Shown: positions 21,061-33,690, counted from the first letter of the stretch. The stretch: DNA of 64,000 nucleotides from Theocolax elegans (GCA_026168455.1 CM047430.1:2123473-2187472), one strand, 5' to 3'. Numbers and translations are program-made. The notes: generated by a model from the sequence alone, not told the origin.

Positions 21061-23019
21061 TTATAAAACACCTCCCACGAAGGTGTCAACATTCGCAAGT
21101 ATGGTTTCTAATCAGAGTTTAAAAAATCAAAATGCAATTGTCAAGTATGGTGTATATTTTAATCACACTTTTAAAATTGCTATGTAAATATAATAGTTAA
21201 ACATTTCTAATTTTTAAGCAAATTTTGTTGCACCACAATAAAAACAAAATTTTTTTATTAAGAAATTAACTACGTACATAATTCCTAAATAGTTTCTGCA
21301 ATAGAAAGTACTGAAATCAAAATGAAATTGACAAGTATTTTTATAAATATTTATTACTATAAAACTTTACGTTTAATGTTGTAAAACACCTTCAAGAAGG
21401 TGTACATTTTGGCAAGTATGGGTTCGGTCCGATCACAATTTTCCAATATTTTTATTTTAACTAAACCTATATTACATAATAAATTACTTATCAATAGAAT
21501 AATACTAATGAAGTTATTACATTAGAAAGTACTGAAATCAAAATGCAATTGTCAAGTATGGTGTATATTTTAATCACACTTTTAAAATTGTTGTACATAA
21601 TTCGTAGAAAGTTTCCGCAATAGAAAGTACTGAAATCAAAATGGAATCGGCAAGTATTGCTTTTCAAAAATAAATATATTTTTCGAACCTAATGTACTAA
21701 TATTTTCTGAAAAATTCTATCTTACTCATTTATTTTTTTTTTTTTTTTAGTTACAGCAGAAAATACACAATTTTATAATAATATTCATTTGTGCAAAATT
21801 AATTTATGGAAAAGTAATAAAACAGAAATTTTTCTCATTTTTATTCTTTTTAAATGAAATAATACTTGCACCACCGTTGGGTGTATCACGAGTTAATTTT
21901 GAATATTCTCTTACTAACTTAAGAAAGTAGATTAACGATTAAAAAAATGTTAAAATAAAGATTTCTAATGTTTTAAACTATAAAACGAATTTCTATTTGG
22001 AATGGATCGGATCTATTTATTTTTTTTACTATATAATAATTATGAAGTGCTTGTACTCGGTTTGACAAATTAATATTATCTGCAGTAATGATATATATAG
22101 GGCTTATGAGAGTCACTAAAAATCATTTAGATATGTTGTACCTATTTACTTACCTTAAAATATTTATAATAACTTGATATAGATGTGCATATATAATATA
22201 TTATGCATTGCTAATTATAACTTATTAAAAGTAATAAGGCAAACCAACGCGTGGTGCAAGTATTATTTCATTTAAAAAGAATAAAAATGAGCAAAATTTC
22301 TGTTTTGTTACTTTTCCATAAATTAATTTTGCACAAATGAATATTATTATAAAATTGTGTATTTTCTGCTGTAACTAAAAAAAAAAAAATAAATAAATGA
22401 GTAAGATAGAATTTTTCAGAAAATATTAGTACATTCAGTTCGAAAAATATATTTATTTTTGAAAAGCAATACTTGCCGATTCCATTTTGATTTCAGTACT
22501 TTCTATTGCGGAAACTTTCTACGAATTATGTACAACAATTTTAAAAGTATGATTAAAATATACACCATACTTGACAATTGCATTTTGATTTCAGTACTTT
22601 CTAATGTAATAACTTCATTAGTATTATTCTATTGATAAGTTATTTATTATGTAATATAGGTTTAGTTGAAATAAAAATATTGGAAAATTGTGATCGGACC
22701 GAACCCATACTTGCCAAAATGTACACCTTCTTGAAGGTGTTTTACAACATTAAACGTAAAGTTTTATAGTAATAAATACTTATAAAAATACTTGTCAATT
22801 TCATTTTGATTTCAGTACTTTCTATTGCAGAAACTATTTAGGAATTATGTACGTAGTTAATTTCTTAATAAAAAAATTTTGTTTTTATTGTGGTGCAACA
22901 AAATTTGCTTAAAAATTAGAAATGTTTAACTATTATATTTACATAGCAATTTTAAAAGTGTGATTAAAATATACACCATACTTGACAATTGCATTTTGAT
23001 TTTTTAAACTGTGATTAGA
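21061..23019. repeat. large palindrome of CAAGTAT-family repeats
   Basis: The left arm (about 21108-21880) and right arm (about 22243-23019) are reverse complements over about 770 bases with few differences, around a 360-base AT-rich centre. The arms contain multiple copies of two motifs: GAAAGTACTGAAATCAAAAT.. ending CAAGTAT, and AACACCTTC.AGAAGGTGT.. ending CAAGTATGG. Landmarks such as CGGTCCGATCACAATTTTCC (about 21425) and its complement at about 22690 confirm the mirror. Non-coding. Confidence 0.9.
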
Positions 23020-23850
23020 TATATATTACTTGCATGTATTTAGAATATATTTTTTGTGTATGTATGTTCATAATCAATTGTCTTAAAGGTAAGTCATAGA
23101 TATGCTGATTGACTTAGTGTTAATTATTAGGTTTACTTCATTGGTTGCATGTGCGGATAGGTGAATTGTATGCAAGAAGCTGGTAGACGAGGTTTCGATA
23201 AAAGTTAATAAGAATTTTAGTTTAATACCCATTTCTTATGAAAAATTACTATTTCAGAGGATCCTGATACCAGTGGCACCACCAATAATGAATTCATATG
23301 TTATATGAATCCTCGCATTACCGTATAAAGTAATACCGTCACATACCCAATTACTGATCATATACCAATTTTTGATCAATATATAATATAAATGATAATA
23401 ATAAGATTGATTACGATTATAATTAATCAAAAAAAAAGTCTAAAGAAATATCAAATCTTATAATTGCTTCTTTGAAATATCTATAAATTTGTTATATTTC
23501 ATTACATTATAAAATAAGTATTTAAATAGAGTTATTGAGAAAAACCCCATAAACGTCGCATTTTGCTAATCGTTACAATTAGAAATAGTCGCCGTGAACT
23601 TAAGGTTTTTCTTGGTGGAGACGTAGATTTGAAGGTGGCTTCGAAAATCATAATTTACATTTTCTTGAATAGGTAGGTACTTCTTATCGAAAATGTAATT
23701 TTAAAACTATTTTTGATTAATAAATTAACTGATCAACTTTAGGTTGAAATTTTTTATTGATTGACCAATACTTGATCGCGTGATCAACAACCGGCTTAAA
23801 CAGGTGAGATATAATTTCATCCCTGGCGAAAATAATCATATGATTATTCA
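23020..23850. other. AT-rich stretch without a gene
   Basis: No supported coding region; the ORF at 23717-23911 (minus) is a translation of the ATCACTTGATAA repeat. Confidence 0.5.
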
Positions 23851-23856
23851 CGCGAA

Positions 23857-23962
23857 TTATCGAGTGATTTATCAAGTGATTTATCGGGTGATTTATTGAG
23901 TGATATATCACTTGACGATTTGGCGCTATTTATCACTTGATAAATCACTTGATATATCACTA
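23857..23962. repeat. 12-bp minisatellite folding into a hairpin
   Basis: Units like GTGATTTATCAA repeat four times and are then inverted (TATCACTTGATAAATCACTTG), so the whole block can fold on itself. Confidence 0.75.
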
Positions 23963-24080
23963 AACCAAAATATTTAAGAAATGTGCAAATGACTATTACT
24001 AGATTCAAAATTCGATAATAAATAGTTCAAAAATTATGTCAAAAAAACATAAAATAAATAAAAAAAGTATTACACATTTT

Positions 24081-24463
24081 GGCAGAGGTCTGTTTCTGCA
24101 CACAGGAATTAAACACATAATGTTTGTGCACAAAAATTCTGCACTTTACTTTTATGCACGGTGCACAAATATTTTACAAAATAATTTAAATTAATAAAAA
24201 TAATCGTTTATTTTGTGCACATAAAAATTGTGCACATTAAAATTGTACACATAAATATTTTTTTACTCTTATTTTGATGTGCTTAATATTTACGTGTACA
24301 ATTTTAATGTGCACAATTTTTATGTGCACAAAATAAACGATTATTTTTATTAATTTAAATTATTTTGTAAAATATTTGTGCACCGTGCATAAAAGTAAAG
24401 TGCAGAATTTTTGTACACAAACATTATGTGTTTAATTCCTGTGTGCAGAAACAGACCCCTGCC
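24081..24463. mobile_element. hAT-type MITE with 8-bp target duplication
   Basis: Termini GGCAGAGGTCTGTTTCTG and CAGAAACAGACCCCTGCC are inverted repeats; the arms are about 180 bases of near-perfect palindrome. It is flanked by CACATTTT on both sides (24073-24080 and 24464-24471), an 8-bp duplication as made by hAT transposases. No coding capacity. Confidence 0.9.
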
Positions 24464-24475
24464 CACATTTTTCTG

Positions 24476-25746
24476 TTTATGTTAGTTATTCACCCATCCA
24501 CTTATTAACCGCGGTCAATGCTGCTTAACTTTCATGATCAATCATTTCGCAGTCTATTCTCAATGCTACATTCACATAAGCAGTTACAAAGGTAATAAAA
24601 ACATATTTGTAGACATTTCAAAAAGCCCAGTTAGAATTTATTTTAAAGGTATTAATTTTAATGGAATAAACATATTTTTAAAAATATGGACAATTTCATA
24701 CAAGTTAAAATTTTAATGTACATATCGGTACCATATTAGAAGAACAATATATATTTAGTAATATATTGCAGCAATTTCATATTAATTTAACTAGACTTTT
24801 TGAAACGTCTACAAATATGTTATCATTATCTTATTGTAACTGTTTGTGAATATAGCAGATAGAAGATAGTAAATCCTGCAATAGAAAATACTAAAATCAG
24901 TATGGAAGTAATAACTAACAATTAAGTAATAATTAATTAAGTAATATTTAACATTTCAAATACATATATTTCATTAATCCAATTATTAAATATCAAAAAG
25001 TCCTTCTACAAAGGTGTAAAAATTCGCAAATATGATGTAATTTCAATTACACATTAACGATTCTTATCTTACTTTATAAAAACTTACTGCAACAGAAAAT
25101 ACTGAAATCAAAATGGAATCATCAAGTTTTCTGCTGAAAAATTTAGTACATTTACTCAAAAAGTATACTACACAAAATTTATTTCATAATTATTAGCCCT
25201 GGCTTATCTTATATCAATAAATAACCAATATAATATTAATAATAATATTCATTTGTGCATATTAATTTCTCCATATGTATTAAAACGTAAATATCTCTTT
25301 TTTATTGGTGTAAAATTATTTTTTGTATTTTTTTTAAACCAATAAAATAGAGATATTTACGTTTTAATAAATTATGGAGAAATTAATATCGTACAAATGA
25401 ATGAATATTACTTCCATACTGATTTTAGTATTTTCTATTGCATGATTTACTATCTTCTACCTGCTACATTCACAAAGAGTTACAATAAGATAATGAAAAC
25501 ATATTTGTAGACTTTTCAAAAAGCCTAGTTTTGTCCATATTTTTAAAAATATGTTTATTTCATTGAAATTAATACCATTAAAATAAATTCTAACTGGGCT
25601 TTTTGAAATGTCTACAAATATGTTTTTATTATCTTTGTAACTGTTTGTGAATGTAGCATTGAGAATAGACTGCGAAATAATTCATCATGAAAGTTAAGCA
25701 GCATTAACCGCGGTTAATAAGTGGATGGGTGAATAACTAACATAAA
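24476..25746. mobile_element. compound fold-back element
   Basis: Ends TTTATGTTAGTTATTCACCC and its reverse complement. Outer arms (24476-24690 and 25537-25746) include the self-complementary AACCGCGGTTAA word. A second nested pair (24800-24910 and 25407-25530) and a third (about 25253-25400) lie inside, with CAAGTAT-family motifs between. Flanked by CTG on both sides (a possible 3-bp target duplication). It ends directly against the copia LTR. Confidence 0.8.
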
Positions 25747-25747
25747 C

Positions 25748-26032
25748 TGTTAGAAATACGCTTTGTCGATTTATATATATGTGTCGCCATCTCCTAATAA
25801 AGACTTTTAACACATTGAGTGCCAAAGGATGTTTAGGACCTCCTCGGAGGTCTTGGGCCTTTACTCACAGGTCAAGAGTTTTAGTGTATAGCTGCGCTTC
25901 GTCCTGAACGCATGCATATAGAGTTCGTATTATACTTGTGTGTAATACAATAAAGAGTGTGTTTTGTTATTAAAGAGTTTTTATTTTACAAAACAAATAG
26001 CGTGTTATTATTTATTTATAACCTTTTTTTCA
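25748..26032 (+). mobile_element. copia-type 5' LTR
   Basis: Begins TGTTAGAAATACGC and ends CTTTTTTTCA, 285 bases, with a AATAAAG-type polyadenylation signal (25951). It is followed after three A by GGTTATGGGTCCC, a copia-type primer-binding site. Confidence 0.75.
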
Positions 26033-26035
26033 AAA

Positions 26036-26048
26036 GGTTATGGGTCCC
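26036..26048 (+). promoter_or_regulatory. copia-type primer-binding site
   Basis: GGTTATGGGTCCC closely matches the copia primer-binding site that pairs with an internal part of initiator tRNA-Met. Confidence 0.75.
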
Positions 26049-26854
26049 TAGGGCACACTGCCACTGCGCAATAAATAAATAAAATAACAACGTTGTGATA
26101 CGTACCCGGTTGAAAAAGCCCCATAGAATCTTATAGAAATATTATAACTTCTATAAGATAACTTACAGAAATTCTATAGGTGTTTATCCTTGCAAGCAAT
26201 TTATACATTTCTATAAGAAAAAATTACATAGAAAAAAAATTAAAAATAAGTTTATAAGAATGTATAATATTATACATATAAGAGTTTATCAAAGTTTATA
26301 AGAAGATTGTTTTGTATTATTTTATATTACATTTATTATTCGTCTTTTGTACCTTTTTATGCGACATTTAAGATAAATAAACTTAACAAGAATTTATAAG
26401 ATTAAAATGATAGAAACATTATGCAATTCTATAAGGAATTTCTAATAATTCAACGTATCGTGATTTATTCGAAAATCTGTATAAAATATTTATAATTTTC
26501 TATCAGAATTACCAATTAAGAAAACGAATGTATTTTTATAAGTAATAATTTATACCATATTTATCAGTTTTAATGAGACATGTACGATAAAGGATTAATT
26601 TTTTTTTATGTATAAATTTCATTATTCTATACGTATCTATAATAAAACCAGGGTGCAGATACCACATAAAAACGTATAAAATTACTAGTTTATAGTAATT
26701 TATGTGAAGAAAAATATACGAAAACTTTTTTTGTCTAAATGTAAAATGCGTCATCTTACGGTATTTTATACGAAAAATCACATAACGGTATCAAAATATT
26801 AATTGTTATATTTTATAGGTTTATATACTTTTAATCGAGTAAAATAAATTGTTA

Positions 26855-27165
26855 CAATTTACAAATTTATTATTTTCTATACGAATTTCACAATGATTTG
26901 CTTGTATATGAAACTCTATAAGATTAGACTCATAAAAATTGTACACGATTCTATTCTTTAAAATTGTATCATGAATTGATTAATATTTTTTTATGAGGAT
27001 TGTTGTAGAATAACATGTATAGGTCTCTATAGTTAATATCTTATAAGGTATGTATACATTTCTATAAGAGACAAATTGTCGCAATAACAAATTTATCTTT
27101 TTCTATACGAATTTCACAATGATTTGCTTGTATGAATCTCTATAAGTTTAGACTCATAAAAATTG
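26855..27165. repeat. 226-bp-period subterminal repeat of the 8.1-kb element (left)
   Basis: TTCTATACGAATTTCACAAT and the following GATTTGCTTGTAT...CATAAAAATTGTA occur at 26875 and again at 27101, an offset of 226 bases. Confidence 0.8.
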
Positions 27166-27290
27166 TATGTCAATCCGATTAATGAATTTAATTTTTATTA
27201 ACATAATTTACCTTTTCCAGTAATCATTAGATACTAAAATGACACAAATTTAACAGTTAAAAAAATATGTGAAATACATAAAAAATGTAT

Positions 27291-27392
27291 TGTAACGGTA
27301 AGCGAGTTACCGATCAGGTAAGCAACGCGAAAGTTGGGACAGATTGGGCCTAACCGTGGGCCTTACGTATCCCCAGTACCCACCCCGTTACA
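27291..27392 (+). mobile_element. 102-bp miniature LTR-like insertion
   Basis: TGTAACGGTAAGCGAGTTAC ... CACCCCGTTACA, flanked on both sides by GTAT (27287-27290 and 27393-27396). Its two halves equal the first 49 and last 50 bases of the 1.1-kb LTR-like block at 48865-49962, so the middle kilobase was deleted before or after insertion. Confidence 0.85.
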
Positions 27393-28774
27393 GTATGTTT
27401 TATGTTTTATTTATATTATAATTGGTATCTTTATGACATTTAAATGTTAATTACATTAAATGCGGCCATAAATTTTTTATTTTTTTATAGTTATTATTTA
27501 ATTATTAAATCACACTCTATAACACTGCTTATTGTTTTAATTATAGCTTTAATGTTTCCTGTCGAATGTCTTCGGTAAAATTGACCTAACCCTTTTTAAA
27601 TAAAGTTATAATTTTTCAATTTCACTCTTTTTTAATTCTTTTTTTTTGGATCATAAAATGTATTTAAATCGTTTCGTCCATAAACAAAAATGCATAAAAT
27701 TTATCCTATAATTTTTGTATTTTATTATCGTATAGTGAAAAATTTTAATTTCAATGTAAATAGACGAACAAATTGCCAATTTTGTTCATTTTTCTCTACT
27801 TTTACTGTTTTCACAAAGAAATCTAAATTCTTTACTCTCTGAAAATAAAATACAAAAAATATAAGTTAAAACTATAACTATTTCATGCACTTTTGTTCAT
27901 GGTCAAAACAATCTCAATATACATTTTACGATATGCAAAAAAAATTAATTTAAACAAAATAGCGACATTTTCTGCATTTTTTTGTATTCAAAAATTGATC
28001 CTTTTTTTGAAAAAAAAAACATCCAAATCTATAATATATGAAAAAATCAGCGCAGTTATTAGGACATGTTTTAAATATTAAATAATGTCTATAAAAATAG
28101 AAAACAAAATTTTGGCCGTCTAAGAGCTAAAATAATAAATTAAAAATATAAAGCCATTTATGTTTCCGGATTTTAATTCATCATTTTTGATTATGATTTT
28201 TAAGAATTTTCAATTATTTAAATGAGCACGATTTTTAAGGGAAAAATGGCGACTTTTTTTATAAAAATTTCCAAAACATAGTATTGCTTTATTATAATAA
28301 AAACAATTATTTTTATATTTAATATTTCCACAATTAACAATTAATATTTTTATAAATAACAGCATAAAAATTCATCTAACTTAAAAATAATAAGTAATAG
28401 AATTAATTTTTGTTCTAAACGATGTACCCAAATTTTTCCAGATATTTAAATCGATAATTAAGTTATAATGTTTGAGTTAAAATTTTATGCCTTTTTAACT
28501 AATAATTACCGACCAGAAATTGTTTTTTTTTTCAATTATTATTAATAAAAACGGTTTTAATCTACCCGTATTTAATTCAATATTTATTTTGACAGATACC
28601 TATAATTTGAGTCTACTGACATCCCGTTAAAATTAATTTTTTGCATAAATGCATAGAAAATGCGAATATATTAAAATGCATATGTATATTAAATGTATAT
28701 TTAAATATATGTTTTTAATTATTAAATTTATCCTGGTAATAATCCTATTAATTTGAAATTTTCGAATTCGAATA

Positions 28775-28968
28775 TTTCGAAAATGCGCGCTTCTATAAAC
28801 TCTGCAGTAAAGTCACGGATCAGTGTAGCTGACTTCAGTACTACAGCTAGAGCAAGAGCGAAGAGAGAATAAAAGAGAATCAAGAATCCATATCCGCGGC
28901 GACCGTCGGTACATGCTTATGGTGGCGGTTATTGATAGCAACAAAGTTTATTTGCCAACCCTGCTAAA
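28775..28968 (+). promoter_or_regulatory. probable promoter or 5' UTR of the gene in the 8.1-kb element
   Basis: A GC-richer island in very AT-rich DNA with GCGCGCTTCTATAAACTCTG (a TATAAA box at 28794), purine-rich GAGCAAGAGCGAAGAGAGAA and CCGCGGCGACCGTCGG. It lies upstream of a start codon and spliced exons on the same strand. Inferred from composition and position only. Confidence 0.4.
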
Positions 28969-29098
28969 AATAATCGATTGAAATCGATAGACATGGAAAG
29001 ATTTTGCATATAAATCGATTCAAATTGATTAATTTTAATCGATTTGTATGCAAAATCTTTCTATGTCTGTCGATTTCAATCGATTATTTTTAGCAGGG
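28969..29098. mobile_element. 130-bp MITE (CCCTGCTAAAAAT termini)
   Basis: CCCTGCTAAAAATAATCGAT at the left is mirrored at the right; almost the whole element is a palindrome. The same terminus begins the AT-rich region at 6779. It sits between the promoter-like island and the first ATG. Confidence 0.85.
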
Positions 29099-29139
29099 AA
29101 TCGCCAGATTTACTATTTCTCCAGTTAAGGTTAAAAATA

Positions 29140-32100
29140 ATGGTAAGTATATTCAATAAAATACTTTATTCAGTATATTTTTACATTTCGATAATTATAT
29201 ATATCTTATTTTAATAAACAATTTTTTTCAGATACTGCATAACCTACAAACCACGTGGCGTTTATACTGCAAATACCAATAATGCATTATTTCACGGGAT
29301 TCAATTTGCAAAAGGTACCATTGAATATAACATTTACGTCATTCTTCCTTCTGCACGTATCGTAAGTACTTTTGAAAATCTAATGTAGTTTAAAGAATTT
29401 GTACCCCATGCAAAATTGGCTTAGATTTCGTCTAATTTCTGATAAAGAAAATACATAAAAAACTTTTCAAATATGTAGATAAAAAGTACTTAATTAATTT
29501 CCTTGTAGCCAAATTGGATTCAGTTCAAACTCTAGATTTCAAATTTATATACATATGCATAGAAAATGCTTTCATTTCATTCAACTTGTCGACTGAAAAG
29601 AGATTCACATATTAAGTTTAGAAAAATTTGATTATATTATGTGTATTACATATACATGACTCAATTGATAGTTACGTGGAGAAGTGGAGCATCTGCGACA
29701 AAAAATGTAATTATTGCTTTCAAAATGTTAGGACAGTTAAAAAATCATCTATGTTAAGAACAAAATGCGAAAATTGTCCAGGGAGAAAATCGTTGACTGA
29801 TACATGGAGATCAGTTCAAACTCTACATTTCATATTTATATGCATACACATAGAAAATGTTTTCTAAATTTATTAATTAATTATTTTTAATAAATTAAAT
29901 AATATATAAAAAAATTTAATTAATTAGTTTTGTTAATTTATTAATTATTAATTAAATCAACTGGTTACATTGCTTCCTGCTTTACCGAGACAACAAGCCT
30001 GTCTGCCTGTGTATTTTCGGTAGTCTGCTTCTATTCTATTTTGCGTATAAGTAGGTTAGAAGTTTATATTTACTATCAAGACTGCAAGTGAGTTATCATC
30101 ATTTTATTATGGAAAAAGAAGAAAGAAACACTAGTGCAGACTAGTTGCATGTCATTATTATTTGCTCCGTCACAGAGCGCATTAACGCTGCGGCAGCAAT
30201 TTTAAATTTTGTGTACTCCCTAGTAGAAAAAAAGCAGTGAAACTGCTAAGCGGACTAACCTCCAATTAGAATCAGCTGGCCAGTGTCGAAGTTGAAGCAC
30301 TGCTTGAGAATCGATATGAATCGAAAGTAATATGATTTGTAAACATTACCTACAAAATATTCACGAAATCATTTTTTTGTTCTAAAAGTTTAATCCATTA
30401 AGTCCCAACTGAACGTTTTCTTTCTGCAATTTTCGAGGGTGTATTTTCTGCTAAAATAAGTTATAAAAAATTCCTCAACAAGCAAATTGAATGTAAAATT
30501 AACTGAAGTATCAGAATTTTCCATGAGATTTTTGAAAAAATGAAACCGCGAAGAGCTGAAACGATTTTTTCCAAAAAAAAAACATGGATTTAAGAATTCT
30601 TGTTGTGAGTAAAGAAATCGCGTCCTCGAAACTTGAACTTTAAAATTCGTTAATTATAATCATGAATATAAAAAATTTTTAAAATCCTCTTTTTCAAAAT
30701 ATTTATTAATTTTTTATACAAAATTGACAGACTTTTCGAAAAATGTTGCTGAATAAAGAGTTCGTAGAACTGATCAGAGCATACAGTGGAACTTTTCGAC
30801 AACGTTTTAACGACCTACAATTTTTTTAAATTTTGGGATTTTGAAAAATTGTATATGTCGTCAAAACATTCTGAAAAAAAAATCCACCGTATTCTTTGAT
30901 CAATTCTAAGAACTGTTTGTTCAGCAATATTTATTCGAAAAGTCTCACATTTTCCTACCAATAATCCCTGAATATTTCGGTGATTTTTGCGTGTTTAAGC
31001 CGCCATTTTGGATGTTTCCACCATTATGTCCATGATTATAATAAATGAATTAGCATTTTTTATCATTTGCAATTTAAAGTCAATCACGGTTTTTAACTTT
31101 TTAACGTAAATCTTTTAAATTTTCTCGGTAAAAAATATTGAAAAAATTTGTTACGTTAGTCAGTGTTACCAAAATATAGTTGAAACAATTGATTGTTAAG
31201 AATGTAGATTTTGAATCATGTTTGTTATTTACAAACGGATCAAATGTTGAATATAACAAATTAATAAATAAATACTATTTGAATTTCTGTTTACGTCAAT
31301 TAATTAGTATTTCAAGCTCTTAAATTTACAAAAATAGAGAAGCATAAGTAGAATTTACTGCAAATTTTTAGAAAAAATAATAATTATCTATTTTAGCTCT
31401 AAAAAGCACACCATTCTAAGTGGAAACTATTTAAGCTTATCTTTCTTTTCATTATTAATTTAAATTTGTATCCCTAAAAGCTGGTAACATTATTTGCATT
31501 ATCAACTGCATATAATTAATAATTTCAATTATTTTCTTACTTACAGGAATATTTGAACACTATTTAAGAACCGAAAAACAATGCAACGATGTTGAAATCG
31601 CAATAGAGACAAAACAGGTTGGGTCATACATCGCATCCAAAATTCAGGGTATCACTTCAAGGTTAGCGAAGCAAAAGAGGAACCTAAATACTAATAAATC
31701 TAAAGAGCAACATTACAGTAATGTGAGAAAAGATGATGCCGGAATAACTGATGATGAACAAGATCATGTCGAAGACAGTTGTTATGAACAAGATGTTGTC
31801 GAAAAAGATGATGATGATGAACAAGATGATGTCGAACAAGATGATGATAAACAAGATGATGCTGAAAAAGATGATGATAAACAAGATGATGTCGAAAACG
31901 ATGATGATGAACAAGATGATGTCGAAAACGATGATGATAAACAAGATGAACTCGAACAAGAAAATGGCAAACAAGTTGATCTCGAACAAAATGATGATAA
32001 ACGAGTTGATCTCGAACAAGATGATGACAAACAACTTGATCTCGAACAAAATGATGACAAAGTAGATAATGACGAAGAAAGTGATATCGATAAAATAGTT

Positions 32101-32181
32101 AGTGAAAAAGATTTTAATGAAGACGATGGCCAGGAATATGATACAGAAATAAATTCTGATGAAGAAGATGATAAATCTTAG
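29140..32181 (+). CDS. spliced gene of unknown function with acidic repeat tail, inside the 8.1-kb element
   Basis: Supported pieces: an ATG (29140) directly abutting a donor GTAAGT; an exon at 29232-29361 between TTTTTTTCAG and ATC|GTAAGT that is fully open in one frame (43 codons, GVYTANTNNALFHGIQFAKG); and a last exon 31547-32181 after TTACTTACAG, starting IFEHYLRTEKQCNDVE, with a basic segment (GSYIASKIQGITSRLAKQKR) and then about 110 residues of Asp/Glu/Lys/Gln repeat ending at TAG 32179. The exon phases do not all fit: the ATG-linked frame of exon 2 has stops, so at least one exon is missing or mutated. A Cys-rich ORF (29628-29867, CDKKCNYC...CENC) lies between and could be another exon. 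No family recognised. Confidence 0.4.
30729..30945. repeat. diverged fold-back, ~90-bp arms
   Basis: AGACTTTTCGAAAAATGTTG ... and its imperfect complement ending TTATTCGAAAAGTCT; arms about 85% alike by eye, within the presumed large intron. Confidence 0.7.
31805..32065 (+). repeat. coding minisatellite (GATGATGAACAAGATGAT..GTCGAA)
   Basis: In-frame 30-base units encoding variations of DDDKQDDVEN and LEQNDDKQVD, about nine copies. The minus-strand ORF over the same bases (31684-32049) is its shadow. Confidence 0.85.
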
Positions 32182-32994
32182 TTTTAAAAACTTTAGTTAT
32201 TATAAAGTATTAATTATTACTAAAGGAATTATAGAAAAATTATAATAGAATTTTACCAGTATTGCTACAAATTAAGGTATACCAAAATCATGTATACCAT
32301 CTCAGGTCTTCTGTCAATATTGTTGCGTTTAGTACAATGCTCTGTACAATTATTATGTAAATGTAGAAAAAAGATTGGTTTTGGATATTTAAATTTTAAA
32401 TTGAATATTTATGCAAAGGAAGATGCATCCGCGCGTACGTAGTGCACATACCATTGCACTTACATATTTATTCCTACACAAAAATTGTAGGTTAAAGTAT
32501 TTACTAAGATATTTCATTGTTTACTACAGCTTATAATAATTATAGATTAAGTAGTTAATTTTTGATTTCCGAAACTTATAAAATATAATAATGAAAACAG
32601 TATTACGAACACTTGTCATACAAGATTAAACTACAAAACGTACCAAATCAATATTTAAAGATTTATGTTTGAGTTTTATAAAGATTATTTTAAACTTTGG
32701 ATTACAAAGTTGTTTGATTTGACTATCACATTAGTACCTCGTACACATATACCTGTAAGCGTTTCCCACTTATACAAATATATATACTTATAATTACATA
32801 AAACGACTTTATTTCTTACATTCCTATAGCTATTCAAATGATTTCTCTACGTATATGCTCAAAATTTATAAAAAATGTAAGTTTAATACATTTATACTAA
32901 AATTAAAAGGTATCAATAATATTGACTTTAGCGCATATAAAATTCTGATGAGTCTTTGTCTAGCATTTTAGAGCGTTAAAAATCGATAAATATA
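32182..32994. other. AT-rich right flank of the element gene
   Basis: Non-coding; probable 3' UTR followed by the start of the subterminal repeat zone. Confidence 0.4.
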
Positions 32995-33690
32995 ACAACG
33001 TTGTATAAAAATGCCCAAACGGTATACTTGATAACTTAATAAATCCGATAAGCAAGTATTAGGATAAAAATGATCATATATGTTATATTATATGCAATTT
33101 ACAATTTAAAAAACGTCTGCTTCTGTACATTTCAATACGTACAAATTTCATAAAAACCTATAAGAAGTACTGGGTAATTAGTGGAGCTGATTTGTAAATC
33201 CCGATAAACTAGTATAAAAATTCCTATAAGCTATACTTGATATCTTATAAAATTACATAAGCACACATTAGACCAAACATTGTTCCCGTATAGAATATTA
33301 TAAAATTGATCAAATATGTCTTATATTGTATACGGTTTACGATATAAAAATCAATTGCTTTACCGCAGTTCAATACGTACAAATCTCATAAAAACCTATA
33401 AGAAGAAATGGGTAAGTACTGGAGTCGTTTTGTCTATCCCGATAAAATATAGTATAAAAATACCTATAAGCTATACTTGATATCTTATAAAATCCGATAG
33501 GTACATATTAGAGCAACCGTTACTCGCATATAGAAAATGATAAAATTGATCAAATATGTCTTATATTGTATACGGTTTACAATATAAAAATCGATTATTT
33601 TAAAACAGTTCAATAGTACAAATCTCATAAAAACCTATAAGAAGTAGTGGGTAATTAGTGGATCTGATTTGTAAATCGCGTATAAAAATG
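32995..33690. repeat. three tandem ~240-bp subterminal units (right)
   Basis: CAATACGTACAAAT..CATAAAAACCTATAAGAAG recurs at 33133, 33371 and (degenerate) 33611; the intervening CTATACTTGATATCTTATAA and GATCAAATATGTCTTATATT words repeat with the same 238-240-base spacing. Confidence 0.85.

Noticed and set aside
23717..23911. Minus-strand ORF with INHPINHLINHS repeats
   Set aside because: Translation of the 12-bp ATCACTTGATAA minisatellite.
31684..32065. Hydrophobic Ile/Phe-rich and Ser-rich minus-strand ORFs
   Set aside because: Shadows of the acidic-repeat exon on the plus strand.
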